From positions 32,458 to 96,457 of the forward strand of contig CAZCVI010000019.1 in the NCBI GenBank assembly GCA_964502145.1: a stretch of 64,000 nt of DNA, written 5' to 3'. The notes beneath the pieces were generated by a model. That model saw only the letters and a list, made by a program, of their open reading frames with translations, made no database searches and was not told where the DNA came from. Positions 50,784-58,453 of this stretch are shown piece by piece. The stretch comes from CAZCVI01 sp964502145. Lineage in GTDB: Bacteria; Acidobacteriota; Aminicenantia; UBA2199. Made by a program: the position numbers and the translations under genes. Numbering within the stretch: position 1 is the stretch's first letter; every line of letters begins with the position of its first letter.

Positions 50784-51881
50784 ATGCAACAATCACGAGT
50801 ATATTTTCCGGTACGCCTTGAGTTCGGCCCCGGGCGGTTGAATGATCTGGCCACATTATGGTCACCTTCATGGCAAAAGATACTGTTGGTTTCCGACAGT
50901 GGCGTGGCCCAGCATACCACCGTGCTGGATCAAATCAGGCAACAGTTGACTGATTACCGACTAATCGAGTTTTTGGAAATCGAGGAAAACCCCTCTTTTG
51001 CCACTATTGAACGCGGTGCCCAACTCGCCAGACAGGAGCGGTGTGATTGTGTGCTTGCCGTGGGAGGAGGTTCTCCCATGGATGCAGGCAAAGGGATCGC
51101 ATTGGTGGCTCCTGGTGATGTTCAGCTATCTGCATTTCTGGCCGGGCACCCTGTAAACCACGAACTATTACCAGTGGTATGCATACCCACTACCGCTGGT
51201 ACGGGTAGCGAAGCAACTCCCTACGCGGTATTCACTGATACTGCAAATCAGAACAAATGCGGTTATGGCCATGATCGGCTTTATCCCGCATTGTCGATTG
51301 TTGATCCCCTGTGTACCCATTCAATGCCTGTTGGCCTGACTTGTCATACAGGGTTAGATGTACTGGCCCATGCTGCCGAATCATTGCTCTGCATGCAGAG
51401 AAGCCCCTTTAGTGATAGTGTAGCGGCCAAGGCGCTGGAGATGGTAGTAGCCTATCTTCCCAAAGCATGCCAGGGAGAGCCAGAGGCCCGTGCCGCGATG
51501 TCTTATGCCGCGATGTTGGCCGGAGTGGCCATTGCCCATGCTGGCACAATTCTACCCCATATCATGGGATATCCATTGACAGTTTTTCATGGTGTGCCCC
51601 ACGGACTCGCCTCAGCCATCTTGCTGCCCCGGGTTTTGGATTATCTGCGCCGTTATGGTAACGCCAGCGAACGGGTAGATATAGTGGAACGATTTTTTGC
51701 ATCGGCGGGAGGTATAAATGCTTTTTTTGCCACGCTGGGAGTTTCCACAAAATTGGCAGACTATGGCGTGACTGCGGATGAATTGCCCCTCTTTGCCCAA
51801 AAGGTGATTGTTAAAGGGGACATCGCTGTCACCCCCGCACCCATTACTGAAAACGATCTGATCGCTCTCTATCATGACTAA
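50784..51881 (+). CDS. Iron-containing alcohol dehydrogenase (second type)
   Basis: The 365-residue protein is an Fe-ADH of the general group, clearly different from the YqhD-like protein at 47073: nucleotide loop AVGGGSPMDAGKGIAL, PTTAGTGSEATPYAVF, metal ligands in LDVLAHAAES and FHGVPHGLASA. It probably oxidises or reduces a short alcohol/aldehyde with NAD(P)H. The start at 50784 is chosen because AGAGGTG lies 5 bases upstream; an in-frame GTG at 50778 overlaps that site. Confidence 0.88.
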   Translation: MQQSRVYFPVRLEFGPGRLNDLATLWSPSWQKILLVSDSGVAQHTTVLDQIRQQLTDYRLIEFLEIEENPSFATIERGAQLARQERCDCVLAVGGGSPMDAGKGIALVAPGDVQLSAFLAGHPVNHELLPVVCIPTTAGTGSEATPYAVFTDTANQNKCGYGHDRLYPALSIVDPLCTHSMPVGLTCHTGLDVLAHAAESLLCMQRSPFSDSVAAKALEMVVAYLPKACQGEPEARAAMSYAAMLAGVAIAHAGTILPHIMGYPLTVFHGVPHGLASAILLPRVLDYLRRYGNASERVDIVERFFASAGGINAFFATLGVSTKLADYGVTADELPLFAQKVIVKGDIAVTPAPITENDLIALYHD

Positions 51882-51917
51882 CCGGATTGCGGAATTTCCT
51901 TGAACAGCAGGGTGGTA

Positions 51918-51969
51918 CTTTACTGCTTTACTTTATATTTGTTCGGGAACAAGAAGTAAAGCAGTAAAG
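51918..51969. repeat. Perfect 16-base inverted repeat
   Basis: CTTTACTGCTTTACTT (51918-51933) and AAGTAAAGCAGTAAAG (51954-51969) enclose a 20-base loop, 36 bases after the dehydrogenase stop. The following GTCCC resembles motifs near 30749 and 49425. Confidence 0.75.
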
Positions 51970-52102
51970 CTTTGTCCCTCTTTTGTCCTCTTTTGGATAA
52001 TGGGCGTCCCGCACATTTCTGGAGAAGGAAAGAATTGGTTTTTAAGCGTCCTTTGATTTGAAAAAGAAAGCTGTTGATGTTATACTTTGTTCGGTGAAAA
52101 GC

Positions 52103-52413
52103 ATGAAAAAGAAAAAACTACTCATCGGTGAAACCGATTTTAAACCATCATTGCAGAAAACTATTATTACGTGGACAAAAGCCTGTTTATAAAAGAGATT
52201 GTAGACACTGGCGATAAGATATTACACATCCCCCGCCCCCGTCGTTTTAGCAAGACCTTAAATATGTCCATGTTGGCTTATTTTTATACCTGTTGTCCCT
52301 CTACCAGCGTAACAGACCACATGTATGTGAGGGATAAAACAGCCACACCACCCCGTCTCAATTACTCCCCCCTTTTTGCGGGGAAGGATAGTGCTGTCCA
52401 AAAAACTGAATAG
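52103..52413 (+). pseudogene. Decayed AAA-ATPase-like/PD-(D/E)XK family gene
   Basis: The ATG at 52103 starts MKKKKLLIGETDF, matching the opening of the widespread AAA-ATPase-like (DUF1703-linked) proteins. A missing base near 52142 shifts the frame; the next frame continues DKSLFIKEIVDTGDKILHIP and RPRRFSKTLNMSMLAYF, where the Walker A Gly has become Ser. After about residue 60 the similarity stops. Intact relatives exceed 500 residues. Confidence 0.7.
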
Positions 52414-52428
52414 ATACGTTTGAGAGTC

Positions 52429-52457
52429 TTGAAAAGGGACGGGAATTGTTATATAAT
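52429..52457 (+). promoter_or_regulatory. Promoter of the second methyltransferase
   Basis: TTGAAA (52429-52434), 17 bases, TATAAT (52452-52457), 39 bases before the ATG. Confidence 0.65.
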
Positions 52458-52496
52458 CGGGGTGTCAAAAAATTTGTAATTCCATGGAGGATTTAA

Positions 52497-53321
52497 ATGA
52501 ATGCAGACAAAAAAACCTGGGTAGAGATAGTGAAAGAAGAAGACTTGCCAAAGGTATCGGAGAAAGACCTGGCACTTTTATCCAAAGTGAGCAAACCACC
52601 AGCCACGCTACCCACAGAACTGGCCCAAAAGTGGTATTCGTACATGGTCGCCGGTGCAATCAAAAATGATTCGGAATTTTATGATATTTTGCCTGAAGAA
52701 ATATTGAAGCACATTGACAATGATTATTCTAATTTAGCCCTCGACCTCCAGGAAGAATTCGCTGGGAATACTGGTTTGACTATCATGCAAATTGGTTGTG
52801 GTCGAGGCGACTTGCTGATGAGATTGGGCAAATTGGGGTTTACCAATCTTTATGGTATTGATCGAAGTATTTTGCAGGTACAAGGCACTGAACGAAAACT
52901 GGCTGAAGCTGGAGTGACCACCGCGACGGTGATTCAATGCATTGTCCAAGATTTTGACTTTGCCCAACTGGGGAAAAAAATCGATGTGGTTATTTTGAAT
53001 AATTTCTGGGGCATTCTGAATCAGGCGGACATGGTTAAAATGGTCGAAAAGTTAATCGCTTGCATGTCTGAAAACGGTAAATTTTATGCAGGACCATTGC
53101 GAATGGGTAATAAGAAGAAGAGACCACCCTTTCTAAAAATGTTATGGCAAAGCATTCGTCGTATGTATGACCTCAAGAAAGTGGAGCGCAAATTCGGGAT
53201 TAACATGTTCTATAATGTAAATGTGAATTTTCGAGCCTATGGTTTTAAGTCAGATATTATACCTTGTAAGAACGCCAAGTATCATTATGTCCGACACGTT
53301 AGGCAACCCAAGCAAGCCTAA
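52497..53321 (+). CDS. SAM-dependent methyltransferase, class I
   Basis: The 274-residue protein has an N-terminal helical region of about 90 residues and a Rossmann methyltransferase core with motif I IMQIGCGRGDLL (96-107), the acidic GIDRS turn and VVILNNFWGILN as motif IV. GGAGG precedes the ATG. It lies between a decayed ATPase gene and a decayed ParA gene, in a debris-rich stretch, yet appears intact. The substrate is unknown. Confidence 0.75.
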   Translation: MNADKKTWVEIVKEEDLPKVSEKDLALLSKVSKPPATLPTELAQKWYSYMVAGAIKNDSEFYDILPEEILKHIDNDYSNLALDLQEEFAGNTGLTIMQIGCGRGDLLMRLGKLGFTNLYGIDRSILQVQGTERKLAEAGVTTATVIQCIVQDFDFAQLGKKIDVVILNNFWGILNQADMVKMVEKLIACMSENGKFYAGPLRMGNKKKRPPFLKMLWQSIRRMYDLKKVERKFGINMFYNVNVNFRAYGFKSDIIPCKNAKYHYVRHVRQPKQA

Positions 53322-53351
53322 TCGCTTTACCAAGTTACCCGCTATATTGTG

Positions 53352-53706
53352 GATAATTTGGGGTTAATCGCTGGGGACTTGGGACTCTCCGGGTTTGAAG
53401 ATACGTTTGCAGATGCATAGGCCAAGTGTCAGGAGGGTGACCAATCCGCTTTTCGGACAACGTCCGCATTTTACCGCATCATTAAACAGGTGGCAGAAGC
53501 AAGAGAAGCGGATATGGTACTCATTGATGTGGGCCCGAACTGGGTACTATCACTCGTGCCGCCCTGATCGCCGCAGATTTTGTGGTAATTCCCGTTGGGA
53601 CGGATGTATATGCATGAAAAAATTTAATAAGTTCGGGAGCAGCCCTGCGTTTATGGCGCACACAATGGCAAGCGCGACTGATAAAAAATTCCGATCCCGG
53701 TCATCC
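53352..53706 (+). pseudogene. Decayed ParA-family ATPase fragment
   Basis: Translated in changing frames, this stretch matches the central part of the intact ParA at 61353-62357: DNLGLIAGDLGLSGFED, then a TAG where the intact gene has Trp, SAFYRIIKQVAE, MVLIDVGPN, a frameshift, AALIAADFVVIPV, a TGA, and ALRLWRTQWQARLIKNSDPG. The P-loop part and the C-terminus are absent. It is a relic of a diverged second copy. Confidence 0.85.
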
Positions 53707-53750
53707 TATAGTCCAAAAATCCAGGTTCAGATACTCATTTATGAAATGAC

Positions 53751-54749
53751 CTAGGATTGCAGCGTGAAGGTTCCCCTTTGGATAGAATCGCGAATTGCCT
53801 CTACCTTTTCAATAGCCAATTCCACAATTGCAGCTATTGTAGGGGTATCCATACCTATTTTGATACAATTGGCAATGACTTTTAATTGTTTTTTTTCTTC
53901 TCCACTTTCTTCTAATGTTTCAAATAGGGATTTTGACATGTTGCCTCCTTCTTTCCAGACCTCTTGGATTGAGTCCAGTATCTGATCCGGATTGGCACCA
54001 GCGATTACTGTACCAATGTAGTTGATGAGCATGGTTAAATATCGCTCCTTCTCGGCCTGGTCCTGCAAATCATTGAATAATACAAATACTTTTTTCAATT
54101 GGGATATCGCATCCGCGCTAAAAATATACCGAAATGCCGTCAATATGATGCGAACTTCCACCGAACCCTTTATCCCCTCCTCCGGCATGTGAGAAAGATC
54201 AAACAACTCCATATCAAAATCCGGGATGTATTTTTTTATACTATCCGGGACATCAAACATGGCCACAAAACTTTTATCTGCTTCCCAGGCGCTCTTGCCA
54301 TGATAGATGAGCAGGGGAATAATGGGCGGAAGCTTTTCAATATCTTTATGATTTAGTAAATGAGTCTCCCAAATGTGCGCCATATTCTTCAATAGCTGGA
54401 GATGGGGGAAATTCGGTTCCCAACTCTTGTGTTCAAACAAAAAATAAAGATAAGCCGGTTTTCCCTGAAACTTGATGATATAAAGAACATCGGATAAACA
54501 GCGGGATAGCTTTGGATCGACAAAGGTATCTTCCTTTTTTTCCAGGGTGGAAAAATCAAGGTACTGGGTTACCGCCTCGGGCAAATTTTCCTTGGCAAAA
54601 CTTTCAACCACCTTTTTATCGGTAAAAGAACTGCGAAAAAAACCATCGTGGTCTAATCGTTTTTTAATAAAAGAGTCGTCTGCTTTCGGGGTATCGCTTT
54701 CCTCGTTACTGGGCTCGGCTGCATCATCGGGAATCTTTTCTTCTACCAT
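53751..54749 (-). CDS. Rpn/transposase_31-type PD-(D/E)XK nuclease
   Basis: The 332-residue protein matches the Rpn (YhgA-like, recombination-promoting nuclease) family: HDGFFRSSFTDKKVVESFAK near the start, catalytic-type Asp87 (LSDVLY) and Glu106-x-Lys108 (FEHKSW), then PLLIYHGKSAWEA. Relatives nick or cut DNA and raise RecA-independent recombination. The start at 54749 is favoured because a perfect promoter (54757-54785) lies inside the longer reading frame that begins at 54797; transcription would then start within a few bases of this ATG. Confidence 0.8.
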   Translation of the reverse strand: MVEEKIPDDAAEPSNEESDTPKADDSFIKKRLDHDGFFRSSFTDKKVVESFAKENLPEAVTQYLDFSTLEKKEDTFVDPKLSRCLSDVLYIIKFQGKPAYLYFLFEHKSWEPNFPHLQLLKNMAHIWETHLLNHKDIEKLPPIIPLLIYHGKSAWEADKSFVAMFDVPDSIKKYIPDFDMELFDLSHMPEEGIKGSVEVRIILTAFRYIFSADAISQLKKVFVLFNDLQDQAEKERYLTMLINYIGTVIAGANPDQILDSIQEVWKEGGNMSKSLFETLEESGEEKKQLKVIANCIKIGMDTPTIAAIVELAIEKVEAIRDSIQRGTFTLQS

Positions 54750-54756
54750 ATTCCCT

Positions 54757-54785
54757 ATTATAATGTCAAAAGCCCCTTTTGTCAA
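54757..54785 (-). promoter_or_regulatory. Consensus sigma70 promoter of the Rpn-type gene
   Basis: Minus-strand TTGACA (54785-54780), 17 bases, TATAAT (54762-54757). The expected start of RNA is about 54750, next to the ATG at 54749, so the message would be leaderless or nearly so. Confidence 0.65.
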
Positions 54786-54811
54786 CAAACCCACCATTGC
54801 TTGTGAAATTA

Positions 54812-54883
54812 GGGACAGGCAGCTTGTGTTCGCCCTAACTCTTAAAGATCGAGTTTCTTAGAAGCGGCATTGCCGCCTGTCCC
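54812..54883. repeat. Inverted repeat GGGACAGGC/GCCTGTCCC with inner palindrome
   Basis: GGGACAGGC (54812-54820) and GCCTGTCCC (54875-54883) flank about 54 bases that contain the palindrome GCGGCA-T-TGCCGC (54864-54876). T-runs follow only on the plus strand, where no gene ends, so it does not look like a terminator for the minus-strand gene at 54908. Confidence 0.6.
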
Positions 54884-54907
54884 TTTTTTTCTCATAACAT
54901 CCTACCT

Positions 54908-57900
54908 TCAATCTTTCCCTAACAGCCTGGCCAGTTCTTCTGGGGACAATTTCGGGATGGGATCGGTTTTCAGCCATTGAATGATGCCTTCCGGGGTGTA
55001 CCAGAGTTTGACAGTGCCATCGTCTGACGCGGTGAGGATACGGGAACCATCCGGGGAAAAGACGGCGGAGTTTACCCTATCGGCATGTTTATGCAAATCC
55101 ACCAGTAGATTGCCGTTAAGGTCCCAGAGTTTGGCGGTGTAATCCCATGAAGCTGTGAGGATACGGGAACCATCCGGGGAAAAGACGGCGGATATAACAT
55201 TATCGGTATGTTTATTGAAATCGACCAACAGATCCCCCTGAATATCCCAGAGTTTGGCGGTGTTATCGTATGAAGCGGTGAGGATATGGGAACCATCCGG
55301 GGAAAAGACAGCGGAGATAACAATATCGGTATGTTTATTCAAATCTTTCAGCAGATTTCCGTTAAGATCCCAGAGTTTGGCGGTGTTATCGTATGAAGCG
55401 GTGAGGATAAGGGTGCCATCCGGGGAAAAGATGGCGTACCAAACATAATCAGTATGTTTCTTCAAATCCGCCAGCAGCGTGCCGTTAAGGTCCCAGAGTT
55501 TGGCCGTGTTATCCCATGAAGCGGTGAGGATACGGGATCCATCGGGAGAAAAGACGGCGGAGTACACAGGACCAGTATGTTTATTCAAATCCAGCAGCAG
55601 CTTGCCGTTAAGGTCCCAGAGTTTGGCGGTGTTATCCCCTGAAGCGGTGAGGATACGGGTGCCATCCGGAGAAAAGACAGCGGAGTACACAGAACCAGCA
55701 TGTTTATTCAAATCCAGCAACAGCTTGCCTTTAAGATCCCAGAGTTTGGCAGTGCGATCCTCTGAAGCGGTGAGGATACGGGTACCATCCGGGGAAAAGA
55801 CCGCGGAAAACAGAGAAGCAGTATGTTTATGCAAATCCACCAGCAGATTGCCATTAATATCCCAGAGTTTGGCGGTGTTATCGGATGAGCCAAATATATT
55901 TCCCGACTCGGTGAGAATACGGGAACCATCCGGGGAAAAAACGGCGGAGCCAACAGAACTAGTATGTTTCTTCAAATCCGCCAGCAATTTGCCGTTAATA
56001 TCCCAGAGTTTGGCAGTGTTATCAAATGACGCGGTGAGAATACGGGTGCCATCGGAGGAAAAGACGGCGGATTTAAGACAATCGGTATGTTTATTCAAAT
56101 TCGCCAGCAAAGTGCCGTTTAGATCCCAGAGTTTGGCGGTTTTATCGACAGAAGCGGTGAGGATTCGGGAACCATCCGGGGAAAAGACGGCGGAGATCAC
56201 ATTGTTAGTATGATTATTCAAATCCTTCAGAAGCTTGCCTTTACGGTCCCAGAGTTTGGCGGTGTTATCCAATGAAGCGGTGAGGATACGGGAGCCATCG
56301 GGGGAAAAAACAGCGGACCAAACAGAAGCAGTATGTTTATTCAAATCCAGCAGCAGATTTCCTTTAAGGTCCCAGAGTTTGACTGTGCCATCCTTTGAAG
56401 CGGTGAGGATACGGGTGCTGTCAGGGGAAAAGATGGCAGAATGAACTCTATGGGTATGTTTCTTCAAATCCGCCAGCAGATTTCCTTTAAGATCCCAGAG
56501 TTTGACTGTGCCATCATTTGAAGCGGTGAGGATACGGGAACCATCAGGGGAAAAAACGGCGGAAAAAACATAGTCAGTATGTTTATTCAAATCCAGCAGT
56601 AGATATCCTTTAATATCCCAGAGTTTGGCGGTTTTATCATATGAAGCGGTGAGGATACGTGAACCATCAGGGGAAAAAACAGCGGATATAACAGCACCGG
56701 TATGTTTATTTAAATCCGCCAGCAAATTTCCTTTAAGATCCCAGAGTTTGGCGGTTTTATCATATGAAGCGGTGAGGATACGAGAGCCATCGGGGGAAAA
56801 AACGGCGGATATAAATGTATCTGTATGTTTCTTCAAATCCAGCAGCAGATTTCCTTTAAGATCCCAGAGTTTGACTGTGCAATCCTTTGAAGCGGTGAGG
56901 ATACGGGCCCCATCTGGGGAAAAGACGGCAGTATTGACAACATCTTGATGGCTAATGGAAGCGGTGTAAAATGGCTCAAATAATGTCGAGGCTGCGATAT
57001 CACTTAAAAGCTGCAACAACCGGGGGGGCGGGTTGGCCGTTTGCTGATACGCCAATTCCGCAATACGCATCGCTTTCGTATTATTTTGGGTCAACATATA
57101 TTGGGCTTCTATAATCAGGTTGTTGAGATAAGCTTTTTTGTATTGTTCGTTGGCATACTGATATTGCGTCTGCGCATATTTATATTGCTGCCGCGCATAG
57201 AACGACAGGAAAACAAAAATCGCCAAGATGATCAGCAGCACCCCAATAACGATATTCCTATTTTTACTGGCTCTCTTACGCCGCCGCGAATGCACCACCG
57301 TGGCCAATACATCATGAATAATCTCTATCCGCTCCTGATCATAATAATGCACCGGCCCCAATATCCGCCGCTCTACCAACTGCCCTAACCACGGATAATA
57401 CCGATGCCCTTTATCCAAACGCAAGGGAACCCGATCTCCCTCGCCATTAATCAGATTCTTTTCCACATAGTTCTGCACCCCATCAGGAATATCCAAGGTC
57501 TGCGCCCGGTAAAAATCCGCCAAAATGGTGGCCCGGTCCTGTTTCGTCAACAACCCCCGCTTTTTATCCTCCCATAACTGGTAACACAACACGCTCAACA
57601 GAACCGGTTCCACCTCCAACTCCGCGTCCGCCACCTGCTCTTCTGGCCCCACCGACTCGGGATAAAAGGCCCGTAAAATCGTGTGTACCTGTTCCGTATC
57701 CTGAAACCCCGCACCATCCATGCCAATCACTTCCCTGGCCTGCACACCATTCAACGGGGTTAACCGGAAAATAACCCCATCAATGGACTGAATCTTGGTT
57801 TTTAATGCCAACAGATGCGGCAGATAATCCTCCCGCATCACCAAAACCACCTTCACCTCCGCCGACTGCCGCGAGTAGGAGGACACTTTGCCAGCCGCCA

Positions 57901-58453
57901 TCATTTTTTGGTGAAAAGATTCCGGCACCTGATCCTCCAACAACCAATACAACTCATCCTGCCACTTGGCCAACTCCGGGTGCCCCTTGCCCACCGTAAA
58001 CATCTCCTCGAACTGGTCCACCACCACCACCGGTGTCACCTTCACCCCATCGGCTCTAAAATGGCTGACCCGATGAAAGTATTCCCACAAGGATTCCCCG
58101 CTGTTAAAACCCAGCACCGGGTTCTGCCCCTGGCGGGGGGTAATCCCTTCATCCGCCAGCTTATTATCCACCTGTTCTTTCACCTGCTCCAGCAGGGATT
58201 GCTCCTGTTTCAGGTAATTCAAACGCACCCGTATGGGCAGATGGTTGTTTTCTTTGAGTTTCGGGAAAACACCGGCGTTCAACAACGAGGTCTTGCCAAT
58301 GCCTTTTTTGCCCACCACCAGGGTGAGAAAATTAAAATCCACCAGACGCAACAGGTGCTGCGATTCGGTGGCGCGGCCCAAAAAATAGCGGCTTTCGTGC
58401 TCTTGGTAGGACTGTAATGCCTTGTAAGGGTTGGGTGCTTTGACTTTAGCCAC
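54908..58453 (-). CDS. STAND NTPase with sixteen near-identical WD40 repeats
   Basis: The 1181-residue protein opens with an nSTAND1-type NTPase: a RYFLGRATESQ motif, P-loop VVGKKGIGKTSLL (about 46-58), Walker B VVVVDQFEEMF near 145, then a winged-helix region to about 390. A membrane helix (about 398-419) and a Tyr/Gln-rich coiled coil (420-450) lead to sixteen 41-residue WD40 repeats (about 500-1165), enough for two propellers. The GTG start at 58453 follows GGGGG by 5 bases and overlaps the SIR2-TIR stop by 8 bases; a longer frame to 58606 would run inside that gene. It is the probable sensor/switch of a two-gene immunity-type system with the SIR2-TIR protein as effector (inferred). Confidence 0.85.
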   Translation of the reverse strand: MAKVKAPNPYKALQSYQEHESRYFLGRATESQHLLRLVDFNFLTLVVGKKGIGKTSLLNAGVFPKLKENNHLPIRVRLNYLKQEQSLLEQVKEQVDNKLADEGITPRQGQNPVLGFNSGESLWEYFHRVSHFRADGVKVTPVVVVDQFEEMFTVGKGHPELAKWQDELYWLLEDQVPESFHQKMMAAGKVSSYSRQSAEVKVVLVMREDYLPHLLALKTKIQSIDGVIFRLTPLNGVQAREVIGMDGAGFQDTEQVHTILRAFYPESVGPEEQVADAELEVEPVLLSVLCYQLWEDKKRGLLTKQDRATILADFYRAQTLDIPDGVQNYVEKNLINGEGDRVPLRLDKGHRYYPWLGQLVERRILGPVHYYDQERIEIIHDVLATVVHSRRRKRASKNRNIVIGVLLIILAIFVFLSFYARQQYKYAQTQYQYANEQYKKAYLNNLIIEAQYMLTQNNTKAMRIAELAYQQTANPPPRLLQLLSDIAASTLFEPFYTASISHQDVVNTAVFSPDGARILTASKDCTVKLWDLKGNLLLDLKKHTDTFISAVFSPDGSRILTASYDKTAKLWDLKGNLLADLNKHTGAVISAVFSPDGSRILTASYDKTAKLWDIKGYLLLDLNKHTDYVFSAVFSPDGSRILTASNDGTVKLWDLKGNLLADLKKHTHRVHSAIFSPDSTRILTASKDGTVKLWDLKGNLLLDLNKHTASVWSAVFSPDGSRILTASLDNTAKLWDRKGKLLKDLNNHTNNVISAVFSPDGSRILTASVDKTAKLWDLNGTLLANLNKHTDCLKSAVFSSDGTRILTASFDNTAKLWDINGKLLADLKKHTSSVGSAVFSPDGSRILTESGNIFGSSDNTAKLWDINGNLLVDLHKHTASLFSAVFSPDGTRILTASEDRTAKLWDLKGKLLLDLNKHAGSVYSAVFSPDGTRILTASGDNTAKLWDLNGKLLLDLNKHTGPVYSAVFSPDGSRILTASWDNTAKLWDLNGTLLADLKKHTDYVWYAIFSPDGTLILTASYDNTAKLWDLNGNLLKDLNKHTDIVISAVFSPDGSHILTASYDNTAKLWDIQGDLLVDFNKHTDNVISAVFSPDGSRILTASWDYTAKLWDLNGNLLVDLHKHADRVNSAVFSPDGSRILTASDDGTVKLWYTPEGIIQWLKTDPIPKLSPEELARLLGKD
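54987..56955 (-). repeat. Sixteen 123-base tandem repeats encoding WD40 units
   Basis: The repeat core (SAVFSPDGSRILTAS...KLWDL) is nearly identical at DNA level from unit to unit, which indicates recent amplification or gene conversion. One unit (about 55890) carries an extra 7-codon insertion (NIFGS region). Confidence 0.9.

Noticed and set aside
54812..54883. Terminator for the STAND-WD40 gene
   Set aside because: The T-run lies on the plus-strand side only; on the minus strand the stem is not followed by T residues.
55479..56213. Long plus-strand frame opposite the WD40 array
   Set aside because: It is a shadow of the 123-base repeats; the unit length is divisible by three, so antisense frames stay open.
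57815..58417. 200-residue plus-strand frame opposite the STAND domain
   Set aside because: The protein-coding pattern (P-loop, Walker B) is clearly on the minus strand.
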